Shown in pieces: positions 38,342-51,474 of a stretch of 64,000 bases of DNA. Position 1 is the first letter of the stretch; each line of letters starts with the position of its first letter. The stretch comes from Zygnema circumcarinatum. Taxonomy: Eukaryota; Streptophyta; Zygnematophyceae; Zygnematales; Zygnemataceae. The position numbers and the translations under genes are program-made. Location: positions 1,385,027 through 1,449,026 of the forward strand of contig CM074811.1 of the NCBI GenBank assembly GCA_037447605.1, given 5' to 3'. The notes beneath the pieces are model-generated. The model searched no databases. It had not been told where the DNA came from and worked only from the letters and a program-made list of their open reading frames with translations.

Positions 38342-40087
38342 CCTTCCAACGGGGTGTCAGCATGAGGAGGTGGCAAGCAGCTTTGCCTCTCACTGACATC
38401 GTTAGGAGGACGAAACATGTTTGTTGTTGTTGCATTATGTTTTCTAGTTTGTGCTTTGCTAGCATCTCTCCGACAAAAGTTTAAAGTCGCTGCTAGGTTG
38501 ACATAGTACTTTTCCTTGTCTTTCAGACATCCGCAAAGTCCTCCCTTCAGCTCTTTATAGTCCCTCAGTCCTATGTAGTCCCTCCGCCCTATAGGCCTCC
38601 ATTCGTTTCACCCCCCCTGCATTAAATTCAGTCCTTGCTGGCTGTCCTCCTGCAAGCGGTCGGTGGGAGACTTGGACCTAGTGATGTATGATTCATGTGT
38701 ACCATATGTGGCCGGATTTAGGACATCCGGCTAACTGAGAAAGTCTAAGTAGACGCTTGTTGTTTTTGCGGCTTGTACGCCCTCCCATGTATTGTACTTG
38801 ATGAGGGTGATAAGCGCACCCCATTCGTCCTTGGCAGTTTGCTAGGCAAGTAGACCCCGCCCTGGACAGCCCTGGACCCTGGACCCTGGACAGCCAGGAC
38901 TGCTCGTGCAGATTGCCAGTTTTCGGTTCATTTGAGCTTTTTACTGCAGTCGTAAGTTATTGGTCATCAGCCAAACTCAATGTCCAGGAAGCTTTGCTTT
39001 GAGCTTCCTCTGTACGTTTTCAGAGTTGAAAGATTGTGATCCAAGGCAGCCGCAGCGGTCTTGGTCATTCTTGCCAGTAGAACTGTAGTTAGCTGAATTG
39101 TTTGGAATTGTACCTCGCCACCAGAACGCAATAGTTTTGGTGTTTCTCCTGGGCGACTGTCTTCTCCGCTCTGTGTGGGACTCATGGCGGCACTGCTGGG
39201 TATCTGGTGGCACACTCTTATCTTAACTTTTGGCTATTGACCTCTGGCAGCATTCTTATTGCCAGCATGCACGCTGATTCCTGCAACTGTGTGGTGCCGT
39301 TGTAATTTAGCAAGCAGAGACTTTCGAGGGACGTGTGCATGAGGATAAAATGCACATATTTTGCCTGCCAGTAGTCAGAATTTGCCCTTCAATAATAGTA
39401 GCTGGCGTGTTTCTGACAATGTCATTGGAATCCCGTACTTCATGACGACCGTGCGCGTTACTTGACACTGGAATTGCAACTCTGCATGTGACGATGGCCG
39501 TCACCTATTCCGACCTCATGTCCCCATAGCATGGCCCATGCAAGCATGCAGGTGTCCGGCCTTTGCTCACAACATATCCATGCAGGCATGTCCCTTGTTG
39601 GGGTTTGTCCTTAATGCTTTTTCCTAAAAACTAATTGAAGAGCGCTTTAAGTCATGAGCTGCCGTAGCCCAAAATTGAGGCGCATGATCACAGAAACAAA
39701 ACCATCTCACATTTGATTCTTCTTTTTTTCCCTTCTGTTCTGAAGCCCTAGCGACCACGCGGCAGCTCGAGAATACGAAGATCAGTTCAGGTCCACTTTG
39801 TGGCCACAAAGTGGGCGATGCCAGTGATGCGATGGAAAGAAGAAACCTCATGTCGTCTGAAGGTGGTTCTTTAGAGGTGAAGGGCAGACCGCAGCGTTGA
39901 TAAGCATGTCAGCTCATTCGGCAGTGCATTCATTATTCCTCGGGCGGTAAAGTAAACCTCACTAATACAGAAGGCTGGATCCGTAACTAAGCCAAGGAAC
40001 GGGGACGAGAGCAAAAATCAAAGGAGAGAGCGAGCGTGCAATTGAATGATCGCCTAAGCGCTGCCCATCACCACCTACACAAGAAGC
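38342..40087. other. Convergent intergenic region, Q-rich / G3BP-like
   Basis: 3' flanks of converging genes. A short imperfect tandem of CCCTGGA words lies at about 38862-38900. No gene recognised. Confidence 0.5.
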
Positions 40088-43000
40088 CTATTCAGCCGCT
40101 GCAGGAACTGGGCCCGGCCCTCGTGGTGGCCCCCCTCCCCCTCCCCCTCCTCCACGAGGCCCCCCATGGCCAGAAGTACCTCCCCCTCTCCTTGCGCCTC
40201 TGCTACCGCTTCCCATCCCCTCTCCACCTGTCCTCCTCACTGGTTCACCCCCTATCCCTCTCTCACCTGCCTGCCCTAAACCCTGACCTTGACCTTGACC
40301 TTGCCCGCTCGGGCCTTGTAGGTTAGGCCCACCTGGGCCAGGTCTACCTGGACCACCACCCGGTCCACGGCTGCGATTCTGAGGTCCATCACGTTCCCCT
40401 CCCCTGTCAGGGCCAGGCTGACCCCGCCCCCCCATACGCCCACCTCCTCCATACGCCTGTCCTCTCCCCATACGAAGATTATTATCATTCCGAAATGGTC
40501 GGTCTCCTCGGACATTTTGGCCTCCTCGCCCGCCGCGATAACCTGCCAGTTTCGGTTTGATTATTATTTAGCCAGTCAAGCCTCAGGATTGATGATGCAT
40601 CATGTGTAAGGAGAACAGACGTAACCAACTCAGCCAAATTCGCATGCACGGATTATAAATGAACAGACAATAGGGAGAGGGTTGTGGGGGGACAATGGGG
40701 GGTATCATACTTGGCTTCCCGTTCTGAAATCCGAGTTTGCTCAAATTGATATGGTCCAGGGTTAGAATCCGTAGCAAGCAAATTCAGATTCTAGAACCCA
40801 AGCAAATTCGGACCAGAACGCGAAGCTAAGTCTGAAACCCCCTAATGAATGCACATCAAAAGGACATAAAATACTAAAGAAAAGTCCAAAGGAGTTGAAG
40901 AACCCGGAAACACTTAAGTAGATTGGGTCGGCATTGAGGAAAAACTCACTCTTGTTGACTCCCATGGCTCTCTTCTCCTCAATCCTCACAAGAAAGGTCC
41001 CCACTGTAATGGTGCCTTTCTGCAAGAGCCATACCAAAGCTTGACGTAAAACAAATTGCCGCACACATTTTCTCAACAAAACTGCAAAACATCCAAGTTC
41101 AAGATAACTGAACATCCCGTGTGTAAGAGCCAGAGCAATAAGGTACCCGAAGGACCCAATACTCTAGCAAAATGCATAGAGGGAAGTGTGCATAGGATAG
41201 ATCTGTTAATTTGAAAAGTAGGACTCACCTCCACTGCAGCTTGGGCGGATGCCATGTCTTCAAATTCCACAAATGCAAAACAGGAATTTGTGTTCTGTGC
41301 CGTTCCACAGAGTTCTGCCGTCAGAAATAGTGGATCACATAACTAGACATTGGTGCCATCCATCAAACAGCTTACACTGACCTCAGCTAGTATACATGAT
41401 GCTTTTTGGACGAAAAAATCCCTTTAACACCAAGAAAGCGACATCGGCATTTATGATAGACAAATCTGAAGACTTTCCCAAGTATGCATATCAGATGATC
41501 ATATAGACCTGTAAGTAATGCTCTTGCCAAGGTTGACAAGAAGAAATGAGATTAAGGAGTCACCTGCGCCTTCCCCCTAATTTGGATGTGATTCAACTTA
41601 ACGGTACCGAACTGTTGCACAATCTCAGCAAGGTCTGCGTTTGTAATCTGTAAGGGAAGATTCTTCAAGAAGACAGAACGTGCATCTGTTCAGATACAAA
41701 CAACTAATTAGTAATGGAGCCAACCAAAAAGTAGAGTGTCCAAGGCAAAGTAATTCAACCTAAATTTCTTTCAGAGGCAATTTGCTTCTTCGTAAATTTC
41801 TTTCATGAGCAATTCGCAGAACGTCAGGCACAAGAGCACAGACGAAGTCACATTCAGAAAAAGGCTTGTTCCCAAGCTGTTCCTACATGTGCAGGTACGG
41901 CAGCAACCTAGCCACTTGGAATGAAAGAAAACATACCTCGTTCATTATACCGGTTCTCCTGTGGAGGAGCAGCAGCTGAACACCGTCAAATCGACAAAAA
42001 AACAAAGAAGGAACACCTAATTAGAAACCTTCATGCACTTTGTTTACGGCAAGAATGCTATGCAACAAAACAAAACTCAAGCACATACATTACAGCAAGT
42101 TCAATTGCTACAAACGCAAGATTAGTTACAAGGGCTTGAATGATAAAGCGATAGAAACGAGGGGCACATGATTTGAGTCATGTTAGTTGTTGCCTCTTTC
42201 ATCAACTGACCTTCAACCTCTGTAGTAGACGCATCTTCCAGATTCTCTTCAATAGGTACTGCAGCAGGAGTGGATGGTGGGGGTGGTTGAATCGGAGCCG
42301 CTGCTTGCGGCTCTGACGAGCTCACATCTGTAGCAGGAAAAGGCGAAGCTCTGTTCGAGGCCTCGGCAGGCCTTGCAGGCGATGGCTGGGCCTGCGGCTG
42401 CTGTGGTAGCTGAATACCAGCCTGCTTCATGGTAAGCTGCGCAATACATGCATTTTGATCAGCGTCCCTGTTTCAAAAAAAAAAACTGATTAATACAGAG
42501 CCCCTCAGGTTGAAAATTCTTCCACTTACCACTGACGCATAAGAGAACTTCTTCGGCTTGTCTCCTGAGGCTTCTTCCTGCGCTATTTCAACTGTGGTGG
42601 CATCTGGCTCTGGAAGAGGCTGCTGCGATGGCACATCAACCACAGTGGCTGCCGTTTCTGTGTCCTGGATGCCGACCTCTCCAGTCAACTCTTCTTCCAC
42701 TTCAACGTACTCCTCTGCCTCCTCGGTCGGATTAAGTTCTGTCGGTTCTACCACCTCTGAAACATCTGTTTCAACAAGTTCCTCCGGATGCTCGTCCACC
42801 ATCACTTCGTGTACCACATGCTCCGCGACTGGCATTATTGGCACTGTGAGAAAGACAGGACAGAACGGCGAGGGCCTAAAGTGAATTTTAAGGACACACT
42901 CTTGCCTAAACGAGCCGTCTTTTAACGTGCGTATGACCATAGCTAAAATCAAAAGATGAAAGCTGGTCAAATCATGCACATAGCAGAAGCACAGGTCACA

Positions 43001-44145
43001 CTTTCACCTTGCAGACACACCTATACGTAAGTGCACACACAACCTGAATTGAAGATGTCAGGCTCTCAGAAATTGCGAAAAGAAACTTCCTTCGCCGCCA
43101 TGGCATTCAGACTGTAAATTAACGATCTTCCTGTAAACATTCCTCTTGATGTTTCATTTCTTTTTCTTACCTTGCTCAGGCAAAACTGGTGTGGCCGAAA
43201 TCTCACTAATGCCATTGGGAATATTGTTTGGAAGAGCATGCTTTACGTGCTGCGGTGCTTCGTCCAGGTATCGAAAGATATCATTAAGGACATAAAAGCC
43301 TTTCTCCTGGGGAGCGAGAAAAAAACTCTGAAGAAATTTCCGCTTGCCAACATCGCTCTCTGAGAGGGATCCGGTCACTATGACCAGCACACCACCGTTC
43401 AAAGACTGTTGAGAATCCACAGAGAGGATCTCTGCCCTCAAGTTGCCATAATCTTTTGACATCACCTTGTCATAGATTTTCTGCAACATCCAAGAAACAA
43501 AAAATAGCATCCATTTTCCTTTCAATATTCAAAGACCGGTTTCAAGAAGGTCCCTTGGAGCTCAAACTCTTCTGTAAGAGGACGGACTTCTGAGATTATG
43601 GACAACGACACTTCGTTTCTAAAACGTATGCCTGAAATTTTCCGAAATGACACCATCTCCGACAGAAACAAAGTACGACACAATAACAATTCTTATATGC
43701 AAAAGGGATTGCAAAGTTGTAACCAAACTAATGCGGCTGTAATTTGCAGAAGTGCATGCAAAGCTTCTACAAACCTGCTGCGTTGTGACCGTGTCCACGA
43801 CAGCATACGGTCCACACTCCGCTCGCGTCATTTTGCTTGCATCAGTGTAGAATTTGTAGACGTGCTGTGGAGTCTCCCGAAGGACCCTATAGTATTGCTG
43901 GACGAAAGCATTGCCCACCTACACAAGCCAACGCTGAATCAGGCTTTGCTTGCGGATTCTTGACAGCATTTCAGAGGAAGCTATCAGAGCGCGACATTTA
44001 CCCGATCAGCGTCGTAAAGAGGTAGCGAAGTTTCTGGTGGAGCTGCCATCATTGGAGCTTTACTTTCCGTTGCTCTCTGCATGAGTGGAAGCACGCAGGC
44101 AGCGTCAGCGCTTAGGATGCACAAAGCTCGAGCTGAATTCTCCAT
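40088..44145 (-). CDS. G3BP-like protein (NTF2 + RRM + RGG)
   Basis: Stress-granule-type RNA-binding protein family of the cytoplasm. Ten exons join in frame: 44145-44002, 43918-43775, 43480-43171, 42843-42530, 42436-42211, 41975-41937, 41685-41564, 41294-41229, 41019-40950, 40542-40088, giving 629 residues. The NTF2-like domain spans ~46-170 (GNAFVQQYYRVL, VYKFYTDASKMTR, KIYDKVMSKDYG, GVLVIVTGSLS, RKFLQSFFLAPQEKGFYVLNDIFRY). An acidic linker follows, then KKFSYASVV and a Pro/Ala-rich stretch. The RRM is at ~394-470 (RNP2 SVFLKNLP, RNP1-like NSCFAFVEF), then an atypical VRIEEKRA strand and a Gly/Arg-rich RGG tail (YRGGRGGQN to the end). The exon 8 acceptor (CACAG) was chosen because only it keeps the RRM frame. 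The N-terminal 40 residues before NTF2 are not conserved. Confidence 0.93.
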
Positions 44146-45554
44146 AGCAACCGCTCTTCTAGACTTTCAGCAGCAAACCTCGCGACATGTCACCCCACAG
44201 ACAAACGCGTAAACCCTCAATCAGCAAGCTCTCACGCTCCTCACATCATCGCATTTCCTGCCAACAGCCGCCCTCTATGGCGACAGCCATCTGCGGGAGG
44301 AGCAGATGACAAAAGCGACCTAGTTCTGCAGAGACTATGGACGCTATTCACGAAATATGACCCAACAACGATCCAGAGGGTGGCGGAGTTACTCGAAAAA
44401 ATGGCTGCCGGATGCCACCAAACAGGCCTTGCTGCGCACCCTCTAAGCGCGGTAGGAGCAGGCAATTGGGAGAGGGAGGGAGAAGAGGAGGGTGAGGGAG
44501 AGGGAGAGAGAGGAGGGAGGCGGCCGGGGAGGGGAGGGAGGGAGGGAGGGGTTTGCAACCCGAAATCTGCTGCACGCGGGAAAAAAAGGGGCACGGAAAA
44601 AATTCGCAAACCAGAATAACCCATTGCGAAAATAGAATACAAACAATATTTAGAATACGTACTAATCAAAAGGCTGGGCAGTGAAAACCAAGTTATCAAA
44701 TGTGTCTAAAGAAGTACTATCTCAGAAAGTACATTTTGGCTGAACTAAATTTGAAAAAACTCCAGTTCGACTTTTTTCCTTTTTTCTTGATTTTTTTCTA
44801 AATGCGGTTCACTTCAAATGTGGGCACGTTCGGTGACGGCCGCCTCCAAGGAGGACCCAAATGGAAATATTTTTTTTCCCGCCCTTGGCGTCGCCCTGGT
44901 TCGGAGTCCCACGAGGTTTTGCTTACGTCATGAAAATTTCCTTAGATCGGAGCCAAAGGGGGTGTCGACCTCAAGATGACGTCACCTCCACATGTGGATC
45001 CCTAGTGGATCCGGGGCCTGCCATTTGATTCCCACGGGTGGAATCAGCTTGGCAGTTGATCTGTTGATCTGAGGTACACATGCAGGCACAGGGCAGGAAC
45101 TGAAGGGGAGGCTGATGAAGAAGGGCCCCAATTTCGCCGCTAGAAGGCCTGTGTTAGTTCTTGCTGGGCTTTCTTTCTGCAGCTATACACATATGGGGTG
45201 AAGAAAATGCTTAGTCTTTGTGAATATATTTTTCTTTGGTGAGCGTTCTTATCACATTCCAGTCCTTCAAAGGCATATAATGCATAAGATCAAGCCGGCG
45301 AAGCCCAGACATTCATCACCAGCACAGCACACAGCTTACAATACAGTCTTATGTCCACTATACAATCTAGCTGCTGCCATCCCTCTGAAAGGTAGCCTAT
45401 GTTACAGGGCTATGACAGCATCACCAGAGTTTTAAAAAAGGCAAAAGCATGTCTCCCCCTCCCCCCTCCCATGCAGCCATCTCTTGGTCTCCTCCTCCTC
45501 CACCTTTTACAAAGCTACATGAATTACAAGGTTGGTTCAAGCCGGCATTGACAT
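44146..45554. other. Intergenic, G3BP-like 5' flank
   Basis: The presumed G3BP-like promoter. A purine-rich stretch lies at about 44465-44555, and T-rich and GTCA/ACGT-containing sequence follows. No gene recognised. Confidence 0.45.
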
Positions 45555-46349
45555 TTACAGTGCTGCCAACAGATGGCCCTCCCCCTCCTCCGCCCTCTTG
45601 TGCGGAAGGCGCACTTTGAAGCACTCAAAATGGTTGGTGCGGATGAAAAGGCAGCGGCCCCTGAAGCAGCCCCATCGAGAGTCCAGTTGGGGGCAGGCGC
45701 TGAAGAAGAGGGACCCATCGGCGGCCTCTGCCACATCCGCGTCAGTGAAGAGCACGCACTCGCTCACTGCCTCGGCAGCCAACAGTTTCTCTGCTGTGAT
45801 CAAAGCCTGAAAGTTGAAGGAAGACAGATTGCATCAGAGTCTGCTCACTTCCTGCTCCTATTTTGGACATAAGAAAGCACAGGAGGCGGCATGGCAATGA
45901 ATATAAAGCCAAGGAAAAACGAGGCAGGCAATAATCACACAATCGAATAAAACAGTAAACAGCAAGAACAGCGTCCACCAGCTGAACAGAGGTCAACCGT
46001 TCTGTGACCCCTCACCTGAATCTGCTTTGCAAATGCAGCAAAGTGAGGATCAGTTAAAAGCAAGTTGAGGAGAACTGCATCATTAAGGCACGCCTTGGCG
46101 CCCAAAACCGGCAAAAAATAAGTCTTGTTCAGAAACGTGAGCTCCACTCCTAATGTCGATGGGACAGACGTAGGGTCGCCATAGATGCCCACACAGACCT
46201 CCCCAAATTCTTTTATCGTTTTGCACTTTACCCAAAGGAGGCTAGGGTCCTGTAAGGCCTGCAAATTCACTTCCCTAGAAGGCTCTCCTTGCAGTATGGC
46301 AGTATTTGTAAATGCTCCATGACCTTCAGGATACTCCCTTGATAGAACC
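45555..46349 (-). CDS. Unrecognised protein, last two exons
   Basis: Exons 46349-46016 and 45806-45555 join in phase 0 with good splice sites and encode about 195 residues to a TAA. I do not recognise the family. Visible features: LLWVKCKTIKEFGEVCVGIY, LGVELTFLNKTYFLPVLG, a helical LNDAVLLNLLLTDPHFAAFA, VLFTDADVAE, and a basic/aromatic RTNHFECFKVRLPH near the end. Codon use and frame length make it convincing. A possible first exon lies at 47667-47600 (MAGALGFMVMFMLVLLVISG), which would be a signal peptide or anchor; exons in between are not resolved. Part of the larger exon has an inverted copy at 46636-46716. Confidence 0.55.
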
Positions 46350-46635
46350 CTGCAGCACAACATGAAGCCATCCCTCATATGAGCAAAATGCATATGTGAA
46401 GCGGAGTTTGATAATCAAAGCAGAGCTCTGCTCTAATTCTGAAGAGTCCGATCCACAGGAAGATTGACCTGACCAGAGGGAGACTAAATCAACATTTCAA
46501 GAATGAATAACAAGGCTATATGCAGAATTATATTGCAAGCCACGTTCAGCAATCAAAAGTACATGCTACCCTGAGCTCATGGTTCAAGATTCTGTTATAG
46601 AGGCAAGCCAAGGTTGGAGCACGAAGGTTGAACCC

Positions 46636-46716
46636 AGCCTTCTCTGGGTAAAGTGCAAAATAATGAAAGAATTTGGAGAGGCCTGTGTGGGCATCTATGG
46701 CGACCCTTCCTCTGTC
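46636..46716 (+). repeat. Inverted copy of a downstream exon segment
   Basis: These 81 bp, read on the plus strand, match the minus-strand coding sequence 46243-46163 of the neighbouring gene at about 89% (nine differences counted by eye). The two form an inverted repeat with a ~390-bp spacer. In the gene's own orientation this copy lies antisense in the upstream intron. Confidence 0.85.
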
Positions 46717-47599
46717 AGTTGTAGAGCACTGAAATCCCAGCCTTTCTAAAATCTTGCACACATATTAGATTAAATTTAGAGAGATTCCGCTCCTTCTGCA
46801 CGTTCACATGCTCGAATAGGTAGGCTTTCGTAAAGTTATGCTGAGGTAACCAAACGATGCCAACAGTGCACAACAGAAGTACAAACTTCTGCAGGAAGAG
46901 TGATCCGTCACTGACCAGGCATACCCCTGACCTACGCTTAACAATATTACAGGACAGCCCTGAAACAACAAGAGACAACAATAGAGGCGATGAATGATTC
47001 ACGCGGCAAAGGCATCTTCAGCGAACAGAAGGGCCTTCCCGCTGCACTGCACTGGTCGTGAAACTCTGAATTCAGCTCACAATGGGCATAAACTGTGGAG
47101 TATTCGAATGCATTTCCTGCTGATTTTTTATCGTCCACTAGAACAACACACTCAAACCAACACGATAATCCTTAAAGTTTATCTGCCGGTTTAAAAGCCA
47201 AGGAATGTTGTTTTGCTGCTCCTTGCAAATTGGCAGCAGCTAACCTCCCAGCAAGTACTCGCTAAATCCTATACGCAAGCGATAGCTGTCTTGCAGCTAC
47301 TGCAGCTGTGGATCTCTCTTCGACCGGACACAGCAAAACAGTGGACCTTACTACTTAATGGCAATCATAGAACGAAAAGGAACTTGTGTCTCTGAATTGC
47401 AGACAGAAAAATGAACAAGAAAGCAAAACAAGACGCAGGGAACCTTAAGCACCTGTCATCTACTTGCAAACATTCTGCTCACAGATTTCAGCCGTAATAG
47501 GATTCAACGTTTTTTGTCTGTAAGCAGCCACAGAGAAGAAAATTCCAAGTTTACAGAGCCTATTTAGGCGCCGGAAAAGAGAGGGTTATGCAAAGTCAC

Positions 47600-47667
47600 C
47601 TTCCTTCGCCGCTAATAACGAGTAGAACAAGCATAAACATCACCATGAATCCTAAAGCTCCCGCCAT
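47600..47667 (-). CDS. Candidate first exon with signal peptide
   Basis: ATG in a GCCATGG context opens 22 codons of strongly hydrophobic sequence (GFMVMFMLVLLVISG) and ends at a GAAG|GTGACT donor. It could start the unrecognised gene at 45555-46349, but the connection is not shown by the sequence alone. Confidence 0.35.
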
Positions 47668-48075
47668 GGCTACCTACAGACAGCTCCAGTCTCCTCCTCT
47701 CTTCCCCGCTAACGCCTTACAAAATGAGCTATCGGACTTCACGAATTCTTACGAACAAGAAAAATTTGGAAGTACTCCGCCGCAGCAGGTTCACGATTTC
47801 GTCGGAGTACACGTTCTTATCTCAAACTTAGGAACACCTTTTAAGTTTGGCACCCCCTAATGTGCGCTCATGTTCTCTCTCTCATCAAGCAGCTCATCAT
47901 GCTTCGTCGCTGAATTGGTTTTGTACGAAGGACTCTTTTGCAAGCGAAATTTTTTATGAAGGTAGGAGTGAGCGCTTAGCATTCGGAGTTCAAGTCCTTG
48001 CAGACTGTAGGAGCTTATGGTTCTCTGGTTCATTCAAAAATACGTGTTGCTTGGGACTGTAAATGAAGGACTGTA

Positions 48076-50109
48076 ATGGTTGCGACTGATTGTATGAATG
48101 CAGCTGCTCAGCTGGCAGTAAAACTGTCTCTGCCCTCTCAGAGCAACGTATTTCAAGCACAAAGCTTGACCATCAGGAGAAGCGTTCCAGGACTTGGCTG
48201 CTGCAGAAGTGCATTGAAGGGTTATCGGTTAGTCGTTGTCTTTCCTGGAAGGAAAATCACCTCAATGGCGACAGCACCTGACGCCGGCGAACAGGATGAC
48301 AAGAAAAAAAAGATGTTGGAGATGTACGAGTCCATGAAGCTTAAGCTTTTCGCAGAGGTGAGAATAATGCTTTCCTTTATCTGGTCCTTCGTCGTCATGA
48401 CCAGAACACGTGTTTAAACAAATGTGACAGTGCTGTTCTATATGTTCTTGGAAATAATTTGAGGAAACTTTTTAGAAAGTCCTTCTGCACTTTTGCAGTT
48501 TTTGAAATATGGCCTTGCAAAGCAAACATGGTGGCCACAGCAGATGGTATCAATAGCAGTGTGATTTGCGCAATCACCATACGAAGAATCTTGAACTGTG
48601 GCGTCAAGGAAAGAAAGGGCCGATACATTGAAAAAAACCCAGGTGCAATCCCTTTAGTACCTGTTTGTTTTTCCAGAACAGCATTATTAGCGTCCAGACA
48701 TCTAACAGACAACAATTCACCACTCATTGTGGGATATTGATCCAGTATTTTGGATTTGCAGGTCCCTTCTGTAGATGTACCGACCCTGCAGAAGATGCTT
48801 GAGAAAAAGAAACGAGGGGAGGAGAAGGTGGTCGTTGTCGATTGCCGCACGAAAGATGAGGCACAAGTGTCAATGATTCCAGGTGGTACACTATGGGAGA
48901 GAGACTTTGAAAAGCGCATGAATGAGTTTCAAGACCATACGGTGGTCTGTTATTGGTGAGTACACCGATGCTTCCTACAGAAGCCTTCAGGTGAGCGATC
49001 AAAGAAGTTCTTCACTATATAGACGTTTTGAGAAAAGAGAGTGCATCGTCGTAGAAAGCAGGTGGGGCTTACGGCACTTGGGAAAGCAAAAAGTTACTTG
49101 GAGTTTGCCGAGCAGGTAGGCGAGCAAAAACTTGGCACAAGTGTAGCAGCCTCTTTCCTTAACGAGGATTTTTCCATATCCAACGATGACTTTGAGGCTG
49201 GAACGGAATCATAGCCTTGAATGTGACCTCACTGAGTCCAAAGATACTCGTGTTTGTCCCCATATGAAAAAAAGATAACGAGGAAGCTGCGCTTGTCGTA
49301 TCCTCCGAGGCCTTAAAAACGATGGAGAGGGGCTGGGGCGGAAGGAGAGTGCGAGAGTTAGAGGTGACTCAGTTGCTGTAATTGCTATATAGCTTAATTT
49401 TCTTCGTCAATACCTAAGGCGGCGAAGACTCTCCTACCTAGCCTGTCGTTGATTATGCAATGCTATCTGTGATGTCGTGCAGCACAATTGGATATAGAAG
49501 TGGAAAATATGCGCAAGACTTGATTCGCCAGAAGTTTGATGCGAGAAACTTAGATGGGTCCATCTTGGCGTGGACACATGAGGGGCTACCGCTCACAAAA
49601 CATTACGATACGGAGAAGGGCAGCGGGGAAGCAGAGGAGCAGGGAGAGGACGTTACCAATAAGATCCACGTCTTCAGCAAGGATTGGAAGCTGCAGGCCT
49701 CTGGTTACGAGCCTGTATGTATTTCTAAGCCTTTCAACCATCCTTGTACTTTTTATGCAATATTAGGAATGATTTATCGTGTCTGAAACCGGCATAACGG
49801 TCTGTCGGTCTGTTTTTTCGTCCCGGTGTAATTTTTTTACCACCTGGTCAACAGGGTGTATTAAGGAGAAACGTTATGAGGTAGGCAGTTACCACTCTAA
49901 TGATGGTGAAAATTTTGGAAGTGTGCTTCTCTGTGAGAGTGTTTGTAAGAGCAGCTGCAGATGTCCTAAGGAGACTTTTTGTGGAGCACTCATTGCAGGT
50001 ATGGTTCGAGAAGCTTCCTCTTATTTCGGTTGCTTGGCAGCAGATCCGCCTCATGGTGCCATTGTGGCTGAGGGGGAAAGGTTCTTCAACCAACTCTGAA
50101 AGCACATAG
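48076..50109 (+). CDS. Plastid-type rhodanese-like domain protein
   Basis: Sulfurtransferase-fold protein. Four exons join in frame: 48076-48357, 48762-48955, 49483-49714, 49999-50109, giving 272 residues. Residues 1-65 are Ser/Arg/Ala/Val-rich with no acids after the first few residues, consistent with a chloroplast transit peptide. A Lys-rich helical segment follows, then the rhodanese fold: VPTLQKMLEK, VVVVDCRTKDEAQVSMIPGG, and the loop VVCYCTIGYRSG, whose second cysteine sits at the expected catalytic position. That loop is split by the second intron (TG|C). After YAQDLIRQKF, ARNLDGSILAW and HEGLPLT comes a C-terminal extension ending in a hydrophobic LPLISVAWQQIRLMVPLWL, possibly a membrane-associated helix. 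It is divergent from the candidate exon at 47667, 408 bp away. Confidence 0.88.
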
Positions 50110-51474
50110 CAGAGTCCCCATTTTATGCCTTTCTTTCACCATCATGTCGCTCTCTTCTAATTCGTGCCCTGCAAGGTGACCGAGTCAAGGCCGCTTTTAC
50201 GCGATAAAAGCTTAAAGCTTTTGTATGCATGTTTTTGCTCATCAAGTCTTGTGTCGTATGAATTGGCTTTTGATCAGTTCTGGTCCTGGTTATCTGTTCT
50301 TTGCCTGCATCAAAAGAGCAAGAATCCCTATCGTGGCCTTTTCAAGTGTCACGACGTCAACGCAAATATAGTAAAACCCTTCTACGGCCGCCTCTCCCTG
50401 CAATAGAATGTGGGATCCTATGCTACAGAATTCTCTTTACTGACGGGATGCTTCAAGAAGCTCCTCTGAAGGGCAACGCTCCGGTTTTCAATTTTCAAAG
50501 TGCAATTAGAGAGTGGGCGGGGTTCTATTCTACACGTTCATGGCACTGGTGTAGATTGCTTTTGTGAGAGAGATATTTGATTTCCCTACTTGTACTGTTT
50601 GTGATAGCGCACGCAAGTTAATATTTGCTGTGTATTAACATTGCCAGCACTATTGAGGGCAAAGTAGAGGCCCATAAGTTCAACAGTTATGAACTATCGC
50701 CGATTACAGATGCTTGGAGCAGAAATGTAGGATGTGACGTGTTGCAAACGAGGGAGTTGAATCATTGGACGTGCCTCTTGAAGTGCAGGCAGATTCGATA
50801 AAATGGACTTCAAAAATGAAATAAAACGGGTCCATATGAGAAATACTCTAGTTTGAAACGAGAGTATCTGAGGCTCGCAAGCTTATCTTGTGATGGCTTA
50901 GAATTGGTCTCGGAAGTCGGATTTGGAGATGCATAATTGGACAAATACTTTGAACCATGCTGAAGCCTCCCAACGTCCTCAGTTTCACTTTCTCCCAAGG
51001 CTGCTGCTGCCGAAGTAGGGGATGGAGCAGGTATGGAGGGATAAGACGTCCTGAAACTCCACATAACACCTTCAACGTCACTTGGTGTACACGCCTGCAT
51101 TGTCCGACCAAAACTTAAACCCCACGTTGAAAACCCTAAAATACAGTGCACAGAGAAAAATGGAGCTAGCTACTCGCATCAAGATCGGGGCCCAGTTGCA
51201 TCCCTGTCGCGGCTGCCGCTTGAACGATCAGCCAATGGCAGCTCATTCTTTCCTTTCTGTTTCCTGCCCTGTCGCGCCTCACTCTGCACATTCACACGGG
51301 AGGAGAGCAGTCAATAACTGCTGCACTAACGTTGCAATTTCGGCAGCAGTGGTCCAAATTGGAACAGCTGCAACTTCCCTTATTTGCTACAAAGAGAAAA
51401 AATTACATGCCGTACGTGGAACGATGTTTCAGGAGGTAGAACGGGCAGTGGCAGTCTAGTCCTCTGCAGCACCA
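50110..51474. other. Intergenic, rhodanese 3' flank / THUMPD3-like 3' flank
   Basis: Converging 3' ends. Open frames at 50810-51151 (-) and 51082-51459 (+) have no recognisable family and no convincing splice context. A short unrecognised gene here is not excluded. Confidence 0.4.

Noticed and set aside
46546-46761. Apparent minus-strand exon with a plausible amino acid sequence
   Set aside because: It is the antisense of the inverted copy of the downstream exon, so its open frame is inherited from the duplicated coding strand.
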